DNA from: an uncultured Butyricicoccus sp.
GTDB taxonomy: Bacteria > Bacillota > Clostridia > Oscillospirales > Butyricicoccaceae
Assembly: GCA_900547195.1 (NCBI GenBank)
Contig: URFQ01000042.1
Coordinates: 1-21,817 of the forward strand
Length of the DNA: 21,817 nucleotides
Direction: 5' to 3'
Shown: in pieces, positions 7,065-14,972 of the stretch
How positions within the stretch are numbered: the first letter of the stretch is position 1
How the letters are laid out: every line of letters begins with the position of its first letter
Position numbers and translations under genes: made by a program
The notes under the pieces: generated by a model
What the model saw: only the letters and a program-made list of their open reading frames with translations
Database searches by the model: none
What the model was told of the DNA's origin: nothing

Positions 7065-7092
7065 ACCGCAAGGGAGTGATTTCCCTTGCGGT
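7065..7092 (-). terminator. Terminator after the msmK-like gene
   Basis: A perfect 11-pair stem (ACCGCAAGGGA with TCCCTTGCGGT) and a 6-base loop begins 8 bases after the stop of the ATPase gene. On the minus strand it is followed by the T-rich TTTCATATTTTG. It separates the ATPase gene from the DUF624 gene. Confidence 0.8.
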
Positions 7093-7100
7093 CAAAGCCC

Positions 7101-8213
7101 TTAATGAAAGATCACCTGTTCGGTTTCCTTATCGAACAGATGAAATCTATTTCTGTCGAGTGCGATACGAATGTGGTCTCCACGACCGGCTTTGGTGCGC
7201 GACGGCACACGGGCGGTCAAACGCTGGTCGCCGCATTGCAGATACAGATAAATTTCTGCACCCATCAGCTCTGCAATTTCAACATCAGCGGAGAGGACAC
7301 TCTCCTTCGACATATCAAGGAAGGCTTCTTCCACATGGAAATCCTCCGGACGTACACCGAGAATCACCGTCTTGCCCACATAGGGCGCCATATCGGCGTT
7401 CATCGTCTTGCCCAGCGGAAGCGGAATCCGAAAACCGCAGAATTCGACCGCATAACCGTCCCCCTCACGAGAGACCACCGCGTCGATAAAGTTCATCTGC
7501 GGTGAACCGATGAAACCGGCCACAAACAGATTGCACGGGCTGCTGTACAGGTTCTGCGGCGTGTCGAACTGCTGCATTACGCCGTCCTTCATGACCACGA
7601 TACGATCGCCCATTGTCATTGCCTCGGTCTGGTCATGGGTGACATAGACGAAAGTCGTGCCGAGTTTCTTGTGCAGCTTGCTGATTTCCGTGCGCATTTG
7701 GGTACGCAGCTTGGCATCCAGATTGGAAAGGGGTTCGTCTAGCAGGAACACCGCAGGGTTGCGCACCATCGCGCGTCCCAACGCCACACGCTGCCGCTGG
7801 CCGCCCGAAAGCGCCTTTGGCTTGCGGTTCAGCAAGTGTTCGATGTCCAGAAGCTTTGCGGCTTCGTGCACCTTACGGTCGATCTCGTCCTTAGGCACCT
7901 TGCGCAGTGTCAGCGCAAACGCCATGTTCTTGTAGACCGTCATGTGCGGATAGAGCGCATAACTCTGGAACACCATTGCGATGTCGCGATCCTTGGGGGC
8001 AACATCGTTGACCACGCGGTCTCCGATGAGAAGCTTGCCGTCCGAAATTTCCTCCAGCCCCGCAATCATGCGCAGGGTGGTCGATTTGCCGCAGCCTGAG
8101 GGACCGACCAGAATGATGAACTCCTTGTCCCGAATTTCAAGATTGAGGTCGCTGATAACCTCAACATTGCCGGGGTAAACCTTTTTGATATGCTCTAAAG
8201 AGATGCTTGCCAT
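7101..8213 (-). CDS. msmK: ABC sugar importer ATPase, MsmK/UgpC/MalK type
   Basis: A 370-residue ATPase that powers carbohydrate ABC importers on the cytoplasmic face of the membrane. From ATG 8211-8213 the motifs are Walker A GPSGCGKST (37-45), Q-loop Q83, signature LSGGQRQ (135-141), Walker B VFLLDEP with D159/E160, and switch H193. The C-terminal part from about residue 235 is the MalK-type OB-fold regulatory domain, including ILGVRPEDF. The longer frame to 8309 is rejected because GGAGG precedes ATG 8213 and MASISLEHIKKVYPG is the family start. The binding protein and both permeases lie on the opposite strand without an ATPase of their own, so this is very likely their energy unit; MsmK-type ATPases often serve several importers. 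Confidence 0.93.
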   Translation of the reverse strand: MASISLEHIKKVYPGNVEVISDLNLEIRDKEFIILVGPSGCGKSTTLRMIAGLEEISDGKLLIGDRVVNDVAPKDRDIAMVFQSYALYPHMTVYKNMAFALTLRKVPKDEIDRKVHEAAKLLDIEHLLNRKPKALSGGQRQRVALGRAMVRNPAVFLLDEPLSNLDAKLRTQMRTEISKLHKKLGTTFVYVTHDQTEAMTMGDRIVVMKDGVMQQFDTPQNLYSSPCNLFVAGFIGSPQMNFIDAVVSREGDGYAVEFCGFRIPLPLGKTMNADMAPYVGKTVILGVRPEDFHVEEAFLDMSKESVLSADVEIAELMGAEIYLYLQCGDQRLTARVPSRTKAGRGDHIRIALDRNRFHLFDKETEQVIFH

Positions 8214-8247
8214 GATAAATCCTCCATTTTTCGCAGATATGAAGCCA

Positions 8248-8274
8248 ATACACAAATGAGCTTCCACGGGAAAA
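8248..8274. promoter_or_regulatory. Shared motif, copy A (leader of the msmK-like gene)
   Basis: ATACACAAATGAG (8248-8260), six bases, then CGGGAAAA (8267-8274) on the plus strand. The same two blocks recur at 11821-11833 and 11843-11850, spaced by nine bases, in the leader of the importer operon. Here the motif is in the transcribed leader of the minus-strand ATPase gene, so it is read in the opposite sense. It is a candidate common operator. Confidence 0.5.
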
Positions 8275-8299
8275 TGGGAATTTATTTCGCATTGCACAC

Positions 8300-8328
8300 A
8301 GTATATCATTGTTTTTACAATCCTGCAA
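8300..8328 (-). promoter_or_regulatory. Promoter candidate for the msmK-like gene
   Basis: On the minus strand TTGCAG (8323-8328) and TATACT (8300-8305) are separated by 17 bases. The -35 box is poor. The spacer contains a small palindrome, ATTGT-TTTT-ACAAT (8308-8321), which might be an operator. The transcript leader would be about 80 bases. Confidence 0.5.
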
Positions 8329-8365
8329 GCAATGAATCCTCACAAAAAACAATAATGCTTTTTGT

Positions 8366-9871
8366 TTATTTTGCTGTTTCAAGCTGTACGAACCGGCTCG
8401 GGCTGACGCCCACGCAGTCCCGGAACACGCGGCTGAAATATAGCGGGTCGGTGAAACCGACCTTCTGCGCCACCTCTTTCTGACGCAGTCCGGGTTGCGC
8501 CAGAAGCAGCCGCTTGGCAGCTTCGATGCGCACGCTGACAATATATTTGCTTGGCGAAATACCAATCTCTTTTTTGAACAGGTAGGCAATGTATTTTTCG
8601 TTATACCCGAATTTTTCGTACAGCGCGCGATAACTCAGAGGCTTATCGTAATTTTCGTCGATGTAACGCTTGATCTCTCCAATTTGCGCCGAAGCGCCCG
8701 TGCCTTTTCCCGATACCGGCGCCCGCAAAAACAGGCGCAGCTCTTTGAGAATGTCGGGAAAGCTGACGGCGTCGGCGAGCAGCTCCTCCGCCGTCAGCGT
8801 ATCGGTGCCGCAGCCGCCGTCCTTGAGCTTACTCAAAAGATATTCCAACTGGCGCAGCAGCACCGCCTGACACGGTTTTTCCTGCATCCAATAGCTTTCC
8901 AGCTGCGCCAGATCCTGCTCGGCAGGGCTATGCGCCTGCTCCATAAAACGGGCTGCCAGCGCGCAGAATTCCGGCGGCAGCACAGCGCTTCCCACCGAGA
9001 AGCAATCGGTTTCCATGCACCATATCCCGCCCTCTCCGAACGGGAATGCCATCATACGGCAGGCAACCGCATCGCGCATCTGCTGCTGAAATTCCTCCGG
9101 CCTACGCATGGGAGCGGTGACAATCATACAGACCGGCACCGTGCTCTGACAAAATTGCAGCATTTCCTCCGCCATGGTGCGCAGATTACCGTCCGTTGCT
9201 TCCTCTGTGCGAATGACAGCGAACACATGCTCGTTCGCGTAGCGTCCGCCAAAATGCTCAATGCGTACTGCCCAGCGTGCTTGCAGCTGCGGCAGCCAGT
9301 CGAAGGTGTTTTCCCTCCAGAGCTGCGCGCCCGGACTCAGCTCACTGTACGCACGCGATGTCGCCGCGCCCGCATCGGCAAAAATGAAATAGCACACGCT
9401 TCCCTCCGGCATGCTGCCACACTGCTCGGACGAGATGCCCGGTACGAACCAGCTGCGCAGATAACGCACGAGTGCGCCCGCCCGTTTGTTTTCAATCTCC
9501 CGCGCCAATCCCAGCAGCTTTTCCACAAGCGCATCCGGATCGATCGGCTTGAGCAAATAATCGTCTACGCCCAGCCGCAACGCCTGTCGCGCATATTGGA
9601 ATTCGCTGTATCCGGACAGAATTAAATAGCGGCTTTCCAAACCTTTGTGCCGCGCCTTTGCAATCATTTCCAAGCCGGACATCACCGGCATCTGGATGTC
9701 TGTGATCACAACATCGGGCTTACAACGCTCAATTTCTGCCAATCCGTCGCGCCCATTTCCCGCCTTGCCGGCCACGCGAAAATGCGGATCGCAGGCGATA
9801 ACGCTGTATTCCAGCTGCCCGAGAATGAGCGGCTCATCCTCCACCAGTACAAAACAAATATCATCTTGCAT
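8366..9871 (-). CDS. AraC-type response regulator, YesN-like
   Basis: A 501-residue two-component response regulator. Residues 1-125 form a receiver domain with acidic residues E11/D12, phospho-acceptor D58 (VVITDIQMP), S86 and K108 (LLKPID). The middle (about 130-395) is the poorly conserved linker usual in YesN proteins. The last 100 residues carry two AraC helix-turn-helix motifs, LSYRALYEKFGYNEKYIAYL and QKEVAQKVGFTDPLYFSRVF. Its start lies inside the end of the histidine kinase gene (11-base overlap), so the two are co-expressed as partners. YesN-type regulators usually activate a neighbouring sugar importer, which here is the divergent fucoside operon. Direct repeats spaced like AraC-type sites lie upstream of that operon. 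The long plus-strand frame over this gene is a shadow. Confidence 0.95.
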   Translation of the reverse strand: MQDDICFVLVEDEPLILGQLEYSVIACDPHFRVAGKAGNGRDGLAEIERCKPDVVITDIQMPVMSGLEMIAKARHKGLESRYLILSGYSEFQYARQALRLGVDDYLLKPIDPDALVEKLLGLAREIENKRAGALVRYLRSWFVPGISSEQCGSMPEGSVCYFIFADAGAATSRAYSELSPGAQLWRENTFDWLPQLQARWAVRIEHFGGRYANEHVFAVIRTEEATDGNLRTMAEEMLQFCQSTVPVCMIVTAPMRRPEEFQQQMRDAVACRMMAFPFGEGGIWCMETDCFSVGSAVLPPEFCALAARFMEQAHSPAEQDLAQLESYWMQEKPCQAVLLRQLEYLLSKLKDGGCGTDTLTAEELLADAVSFPDILKELRLFLRAPVSGKGTGASAQIGEIKRYIDENYDKPLSYRALYEKFGYNEKYIAYLFKKEIGISPSKYIVSVRIEAAKRLLLAQPGLRQKEVAQKVGFTDPLYFSRVFRDCVGVSPSRFVQLETAK

Positions 9872-11642
9872 GGATGATCCCTCCGATTTCTACAACCGTT
9901 TCTTCTCCTTCCGTGGCGATGCGGAACGTCTCATCGCCCTTGTAAAACAGATACAGCCGCAGCACGGTGTTGCCCAGCCCGAAGCCTGTACCGACCGCGC
10001 GCGCATCCAGACGGCCGCACCCCAGCTCCTCTCGATACCGCGCGAATCGCTGACAGATGCCTTCGATAATTTCGGGCGTCATCGGTACGCCGTTGTTGCG
10101 CACCTCGACCGACCAGCGCACCGCGTCGCACCGGCTGATAATGCGGATGCGTTTGATGCCCTCGTGGTTTTCAAATCCGTGCTTGAAGCAATTTTCAACG
10201 ATGGGCTGTAAAATCAGCTTGGGCACAGTGATTGCTTCCGCGGTTTCGTCCAACTCCCACACGAAATCGACCTGTCCGGCATAGCGCATCCCCATGATTT
10301 CCAGATAGTCACGCACGTTTTGGAGCTCGTCCCCCAGTGTTACGCATTTGAAATTAAAATCTACTGAATACCGCAGCAGGCTTGCCAGCTTAGCGCACAG
10401 CCGCGGTGTAGTTCGGCTCCCCTCCATCTGCCCCACCGCGCCGATGACCGCCAGCGTGTTATAGAGAAAATGTGAATTGAGCTGAGCCTCCATGGCGTTG
10501 AGGCTGGACTGCATATCCCGCTCCCGCGCCAGCAGCAGATGCTCATTCTGCTCCCGAAAACGCTGTACCATCTCGGATATCGCGTTGCTCAGCGCGTTAA
10601 TTTCATTATTTTCAGCATTTTCCTGCACCAGCAGCTCGCCATCCAGCGAGATTCGGTCCACCTGACAGCGCAGATCTTTGAGCGGCGCGGCAAGCCGCGA
10701 TATCATGCAGCGAGTCATCAGTAAAACCCCGATAAACGCGATGAGATATGAAAGCAGCAGCACCATCTGCAAACGGCGGATCTGCCGGCGCAGGGTGTTC
10801 AGCCCGGTTACCTGCGCCAGAAAAACATCGGTTCCCGCAAGCGGCTGCACGATCACACGCATGTGCCCCTTGTCGTACCAATCCCGCGCCGCAAGCGCAT
10901 CGGCATCATACCATGCATCCTGCTCAATCGCCGCCGCATCCAAAGAATACTCGTAGAACATCTTGCGGTTTTGCCCAAGCAGCGCGATATATATATCCGT
11001 ATTCGAAAGATATTGTTTGCACAGGTCATTTAACTCATCAAGTGGAATGCTGTATAGAATCACGCCCAGCGTTTCATAGCTGGTGCGCAGCGGGCGCGCC
11101 AGTGTAAGCAGCTGCTCATGCGTGGTGTGCCACGGATCGGTTTCCGGCAGGAACACACGCAGGAAATCCTCGGTTTCCAGCCCCCAGCGCACCGTCTCCT
11201 GCGCCATAACCTGGTGCACATTCAGCTCAATGTCACCCGTCTGATTATCCACATACACGTAATCCCCATACCGCGAGACCACCGCGATCCGCCCATTCAG
11301 CGGGCGGCTGCCCAGCGCGGTATAGATGGTGCTCATCATCCGATCCCGCGCCAGCGGATTCCGGTCAAAATAATTCCCCTCATGTTCGGGAATCTCCTGA
11401 TAGACGTTTTTCAGCTCGACCGAGGCATGGATGCTTTTTGCAATCTCATCCATGCTTTCGATCTGACTGTTCAGCGCCATCGAGAGAGAATGAAAAATCT
11501 GCCGGTTGGCGAGATCCCAGTTCTGGCGTGTGTTCTTGAGCATAATTTGGCTGACAATCAGCGCTGAAGCAATCAGCAAAACCGAAATCATCGACGAAAC
11601 GACAACGAACAGCTTGGTCTGAAAGCGCATTTTTTTAAACAT
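9861..11642 (-). CDS. Membrane sensor histidine kinase, YesM-like
   Basis: A 593-residue sensor kinase. A membrane segment lies at about 11-33, an extracellular sensing domain at about 35-288, a second membrane segment at about 291-313 and a HAMP-like linker to about 370. The His_kinase domain has the phospho-acceptor H391 in LNSHFLYNTL; many relatives have NPH at this place, so the serine is a small deviation. The ATPase N-box is VENCFKHGF (482-490), followed further on by GTGFGLGNTVLRLYL. It presumably senses an extracellular fucosylated glycan or the loaded binding protein and phosphorylates the AraC-type regulator, whose gene overlaps its 3' end. The start ATG at 11640-11642 has only a weak ribosome site (GGCGG). 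Confidence 0.95.
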   Translation of the reverse strand: MFKKMRFQTKLFVVVSSMISVLLIASALIVSQIMLKNTRQNWDLANRQIFHSLSMALNSQIESMDEIAKSIHASVELKNVYQEIPEHEGNYFDRNPLARDRMMSTIYTALGSRPLNGRIAVVSRYGDYVYVDNQTGDIELNVHQVMAQETVRWGLETEDFLRVFLPETDPWHTTHEQLLTLARPLRTSYETLGVILYSIPLDELNDLCKQYLSNTDIYIALLGQNRKMFYEYSLDAAAIEQDAWYDADALAARDWYDKGHMRVIVQPLAGTDVFLAQVTGLNTLRRQIRRLQMVLLLSYLIAFIGVLLMTRCMISRLAAPLKDLRCQVDRISLDGELLVQENAENNEINALSNAISEMVQRFREQNEHLLLARERDMQSSLNAMEAQLNSHFLYNTLAVIGAVGQMEGSRTTPRLCAKLASLLRYSVDFNFKCVTLGDELQNVRDYLEIMGMRYAGQVDFVWELDETAEAITVPKLILQPIVENCFKHGFENHEGIKRIRIISRCDAVRWSVEVRNNGVPMTPEIIEGICQRFARYREELGCGRLDARAVGTGFGLGNTVLRLYLFYKGDETFRIATEGEETVVEIGGIIHAR

Positions 11643-11674
11643 ATTTCATCCGCCTAGCCCGTTGATTTTTTTCG

Positions 11675-11703
11675 AGTATATCATATCACACAAAACCATT
11701 CAA
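11675..11703 (-). promoter_or_regulatory. Promoter candidate for the kinase-regulator genes
   Basis: On the minus strand TTGAAT (11698-11703) and TATACT (11675-11680) are separated by 17 bases. The expected start is about 30 bases before the kinase start codon. This -10 box is identical to those proposed for the ATPase gene and the importer operon. Confidence 0.6.
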
Positions 11704-11758
11704 GCGATTTATTGCATTTCTGACAAAAACGCACAAAGCAGTTGGACATTTTCCGTGA

Positions 11759-11788
11759 ATTCTCCATATGCTTCTTCCGATTCTCCAT
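11759..11788 (+). promoter_or_regulatory. Phased direct repeats, candidate response-regulator site
   Basis: ATTCTCCAT occurs at 11759-11767 and again at 11780-11788, exactly 21 bases (two helical turns) apart. The second copy touches the position of the -35 region of the importer promoter. Direct repeats of this spacing next to a weak -35 box are typical of activation by AraC-family proteins, which fits the adjacent YesN-like regulator. Confidence 0.6.
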
Positions 11789-11816
11789 TTTCCAACGCCG
11801 TAAAAACCACTATACT
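11788..11816 (+). promoter_or_regulatory. Activator-dependent promoter of the fucoside importer operon
   Basis: A good -10 box TATACT (11811-11816) has no recognisable -35 box at 17 bases (TTTTCC at 11788-11793). The weakness suggests a need for an activator bound at the repeats immediately upstream. Transcription would start near 11823, giving a leader of about 75 bases. Confidence 0.55.
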
Positions 11817-11820
11817 AAGC

Positions 11821-11850
11821 ATACACAAATGAGAACCGCTTGCGGGAAAA
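11821..11850. promoter_or_regulatory. Shared motif, copy B (leader of the importer operon)
   Basis: ATACACAAATGAG (11821-11833), nine bases, then CGGGAAAA (11843-11850), directly after the -10 box and over the likely transcription start. The same blocks occur at 8248-8274 in the leader of the ATPase gene. The position over the start would suit a repressor operator. Confidence 0.5.
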
Positions 11851-11898
11851 CAAGAGGAATCCAGACAAAAGGCACCAAGCATCAAGGAGGAAAGAGAA

Positions 11899-13188
11899 AT
11901 GAAACTGAAAAAAATCTGTGCGCTGACATTAAGCGCGGTTCTGGCTGCCACCACTTTGGCGGGCTGCGGCGGCGGCAGCGCGGCGGACGGAGACAAGACG
12001 GTCACGCTGGTCGTCATGGGCAACTCGGGCGATATGGGCCGCCCCTACATGGAAAAAGCGTTTGCGCTGTATGAGGAGAAGACCGGCAACAAGCTGGACC
12101 TGCAGGGCATCCCGGGGGAAAACTTCGAGCAGGTCTCGCTGACCAAGTTCAACACTGGCGACATTCCGGACGTGTTTATGTGCTTCGGCAACCAGACGCT
12201 CAAAGCGTATAATCCCGAAAAGAATTTCGTAGACTTCTCGGATGCCGCTTGGGTCTCCGACATCGAGGACACGGTCCTTGATCAGGCGGAATGGAACGGC
12301 AAAATCTGGGGCCTGCCGCTGTGGGAAGCTTCTGCAACCGGCTTTGTCTATAACAAAGACATCTTCGCGGAGAAAGGTCTGCGTGTGCCCACCACGCAGG
12401 AAGAGTTTATGGACGTCTGCGCCGCCCTCAAGGCGGATGGCATCAACCCGCTGTACATCGGCTTTAAGGATGTTTGGCCAATCCTGCAGCAGGTTGCCAT
12501 GGATCCCATCTTTGAGAACAAGGACACCCTGGAAAAGATCAACACCAATCAAATTAAGTACGCCGATCTGCCGGAGATGCAGTCCATGGTGCAGTGGTAC
12601 GTGGACATGGCGCAGAAGGGCTATTTGGGCGAGAACTTTGCCGCGAACTCCTGGGATTACGGTATGGACGCACTCGGTTCCGGCGAATATGCGATGATGT
12701 TCACATGGGACACCTGGCTGTATACCGACTTTGACAAGAAGTACCCGGGTGAAGCGGACAAGTTCGGCCTGATGCCGGCGTTCATGGGCACCTGTGAGCA
12801 GGGCACCATCGAAGGCCCGAACACCTCTCTGCTGCTTGCCAACAAGAACAGCGAAAACGCGCAGGCCGCCATTGACTTCATTAACTTCATGGCGGATCCG
12901 GAAAACTACAACGTGATCTTCGACGGCGTCAACACGGCGCCTGTATTCAAGGGGCAGACCACCAACATCTCAACCCCGCAGTATCAGGAGTGCACTGAAA
13001 ACGGTGTCTTTGAGCGCGCACACCGTGCATCCAGCACCTGGGGGAATGTCATCGGCTTCACCCAGAGCGAGACCTCAAAGTGCATCCAGGAAGCGATGCT
13101 CGGTACCGTATCGGTGGATCAGGCGCTGGAGAACATGGATCGCGACCGCATCGCCATCGCGCAGGCTCAGCAGGCGGAAGGTTTTTAA
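11899..13188 (+). CDS. ABC sugar importer substrate-binding lipoprotein
   Basis: A 429-residue family-1 extracellular solute-binding protein. The N-terminus is a lipoprotein signal: charged MKLKK, a hydrophobic stretch and the lipobox LAGC with lipidated C23, followed by a glycine-rich linker. The mature part has the usual order of this family: VTLVVMGNSGDMGRPYMEKA, DIPDVFMCFG, the hinge region LPLWEASATGFVYNKDIF, and later AAIDFINFMADPENYN. It would capture the sugar outside the membrane and deliver it to the two permeases that follow. AAGGAGG lies just before the ATG. The gene is first in the plus-strand operon with the fucosidase and fucose genes, so the ligand is probably a fucosylated oligosaccharide; this is inferred from context only. 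Confidence 0.93.
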   Translation: MKLKKICALTLSAVLAATTLAGCGGGSAADGDKTVTLVVMGNSGDMGRPYMEKAFALYEEKTGNKLDLQGIPGENFEQVSLTKFNTGDIPDVFMCFGNQTLKAYNPEKNFVDFSDAAWVSDIEDTVLDQAEWNGKIWGLPLWEASATGFVYNKDIFAEKGLRVPTTQEEFMDVCAALKADGINPLYIGFKDVWPILQQVAMDPIFENKDTLEKINTNQIKYADLPEMQSMVQWYVDMAQKGYLGENFAANSWDYGMDALGSGEYAMMFTWDTWLYTDFDKKYPGEADKFGLMPAFMGTCEQGTIEGPNTSLLLANKNSENAQAAIDFINFMADPENYNVIFDGVNTAPVFKGQTTNISTPQYQECTENGVFERAHRASSTWGNVIGFTQSETSKCIQEAMLGTVSVDQALENMDRDRIAIAQAQQAEGF

Positions 13189-13215
13189 CCGCATCCGATC
13201 TTTAATAGTGCTGCG

Positions 13216-13244
13216 GAATGCGAGGGCCTTTTGCCCTCGCATTC
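13216..13244 (+). other. Perfect intra-operon hairpin after the binding-protein gene
   Basis: GAATGCGAGGGC (13216-13227) and GCCCTCGCATTC (13233-13244) form a perfect 12-pair stem with a 5-base loop. No U-run follows; the permease ribosome site AAGGAAGG begins at once. It probably protects or partly terminates the upstream message so that more binding protein than permease is made. Confidence 0.75.
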
Positions 13245-13262
13245 TTAAAGGAAGGAATATTT

Positions 13263-14135
13263 ATGAATCTGAAAAAGGTATATCCCTCTTATATGTTGAT
13301 TCTTCCGCTGGCTGTTTTTCTGGTTTTTTTTGTGCTGCCTTCCACGGTTGGCTATTTCTATGCCTTCACCGACTGGAACCAGTACACCACAGACCTCAGC
13401 TTTGTCGGCTTGAAGAACTTTATGGAGGTGCTCAGCAACCGTTCGCTGACCACCGCATTTGTCAACACCATGATCTTCGCCATCGTCAAAACAGTCGGCG
13501 TAACCATTCTCGGCTTTGTCTTTGCTCTGGCGCTCAACCGCAAGCTCAAGAGCACCAATGTTCTGCGCACCATCTATTTTATCCCTGCAATCTTTTCAGC
13601 GCTCATCGTCGGCCTGATCTTTTCGGCGCTGTTCGACTACCACACCGGCGTAATCAATCAGGCGCTTATCGCGCTCAAGCTGGAGGAATGGACGCAGCAG
13701 TGGCTTGGTCTGCGCATCCCGGCGCTGGTCACGATCAACCTTGCCGAAATCTGGCGCTCACTCGGTTACGCGATGGTCATCACACTTGCCGGTCTGCAAT
13801 CCATTTCGAGCGATTATATGGAAGCTGCCATGGTGGACGGCGCAACCGGCTGGGTGCGTTTCAAATCCATCATCCTGCCGCTCATCATGCCGTCGGTCAA
13901 CGTCAATATCCTGTTCTCGCTCATTTATGGTCTGAAAATGTTTGATCTAGTTTATGTTCTGACGCAGGGCGGCCCGGGGCACGACACCGAAACCTTTGGC
14001 ACGCTTATTATGAACGAAATGTCCAAGGGACGCTTCGCCCAGTCGGTCGCCGTTAACTTCGTGTTCACAATCCTTTTGATCCTTGCGGCGGTGGCGTACC
14101 AGAAGTTTAGCTCCAGATGGGAGGATATCGACTGA
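13263..14135 (+). CDS. ABC sugar importer permease 1
   Basis: A 290-residue inner-membrane permease of the MalF/UgpA type (binding-protein-dependent transport domain). About six membrane segments are visible. The cytoplasmic EAA loop that contacts the ATPase is at 187-206, EAAMVDGATGWVRFKSIILP, and a C-terminal LTQGGPGHDTETFGTLI follows, typical of this subfamily. The start at 13263 is set by AAGGAAGG, and an earlier ATG at 13218 lies inside the hairpin and is unlikely. The stop TGA shares one base with the ATG of the second permease, so the pair is coupled. It forms the channel heterodimer with permease 2, driven most probably by the MsmK-like ATPase. Confidence 0.95.
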   Translation: MNLKKVYPSYMLILPLAVFLVFFVLPSTVGYFYAFTDWNQYTTDLSFVGLKNFMEVLSNRSLTTAFVNTMIFAIVKTVGVTILGFVFALALNRKLKSTNVLRTIYFIPAIFSALIVGLIFSALFDYHTGVINQALIALKLEEWTQQWLGLRIPALVTINLAEIWRSLGYAMVITLAGLQSISSDYMEAAMVDGATGWVRFKSIILPLIMPSVNVNILFSLIYGLKMFDLVYVLTQGGPGHDTETFGTLIMNEMSKGRFAQSVAVNFVFTILLILAAVAYQKFSSRWEDID

Positions 14136-14956
14136 TGCATGAGAAGAAAAGTGTAAATATTCTGCTCGAGGTTCTGCTGTGGCTGTTCAGTCTGGTCATC
14201 ATTTATCCGCTCGGCATGGTATTGATGACCTCGTTCAAGGCCTATGGCGAGTCCAACATTCTGTCCATCAAGCCGCCCACTGCGTGGATGTTTTCCAACT
14301 ACGCCGAGGTTTGGGAAAAAGGAAAGATATTCCAGTCATTACTCAACAGCACCTATATTACCGTGTTCTCGGTCATCCTGATTTTGCTGTTTGCTTCTAT
14401 GCTCAGCTACATCGTCGTGCGCCGCCGCAACCGGTTTAACCGCTTTATCTCCAAATTTCTGACGTTCGGCATCATTGCGCCGTTTGCCGCGCTGCCGACC
14501 GTGCAGATGCTCAAGCTGATGGGCATTTACGGCACGCGCACCTCGCTCGTGCTCATCTATGCGGCAATTTATCTGCCCTTCACCTCGATGCTGTTTTCCA
14601 GCTTCATTGTCGGCATCCCGCGCGAGCTGGATGAAGCTGCGGTCATCGACGGCTGTACCGGCTTCTCGCTGTTTATCCGCATTATCATGCCGCTGCTCAA
14701 GCCGGTTACGGCCACCACCGGCATCCTGAACTTCATGTGGGTGTGGAACGACTTCCAGTACCCCATGTATCTGCTCAACACCTCGTCCAAATACACGCTG
14801 CCTATGTCGATTTACAGCTTCTACGGCACGTTCAACCGCAGCTGGAATCTGGTCTGCGCCGACATGGTGCTTGTCTCGCTGCCGGTCATCCTGCTGTATC
14901 TGTTCGCACAAAAGTACATCATTGCCGGTATGACAGCTGGCGCGGTCAAGGGCTGA
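14135..14956 (+). CDS. ABC sugar importer permease 2
   Basis: A 273-residue permease of the MalG/UgpE type with about six membrane segments. The EAA loop begins at residue 167, DEAAVIDGCTGFSLFIRIIM, and a conserved GILNFMWVWNDFQYPM follows. The start at 14135 overlaps the preceding stop by one base (TGATG), with GGGAGG about ten bases upstream. The frame opening at 14117 lies inside permease 1 and is less likely. It would pair with permease 1 as the translocation channel. The fucosidase gene follows after 16 bases. Confidence 0.95.
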   Translation: MHEKKSVNILLEVLLWLFSLVIIYPLGMVLMTSFKAYGESNILSIKPPTAWMFSNYAEVWEKGKIFQSLLNSTYITVFSVILILLFASMLSYIVVRRRNRFNRFISKFLTFGIIAPFAALPTVQMLKLMGIYGTRTSLVLIYAAIYLPFTSMLFSSFIVGIPRELDEAAVIDGCTGFSLFIRIIMPLLKPVTATTGILNFMWVWNDFQYPMYLLNTSSKYTLPMSIYSFYGTFNRSWNLVCADMVLVSLPVILLYLFAQKYIIAGMTAGAVKG

Positions 14957-14972
14957 GCCCTGAGGAGACAAC

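Noticed and set aside
8495..9625. 376-residue frame on the plus strand across the response-regulator gene
   Set aside because: Its translation is the complement of a clear receiver-AraC protein and is rich in Arg, Gln and His, as shadow frames are.
11826..11842. cre site over the importer transcription start (reverse strand GCAAGCGGTT)
   Set aside because: Only the central part resembles cre; both outer conserved positions fail, so I do not claim it.
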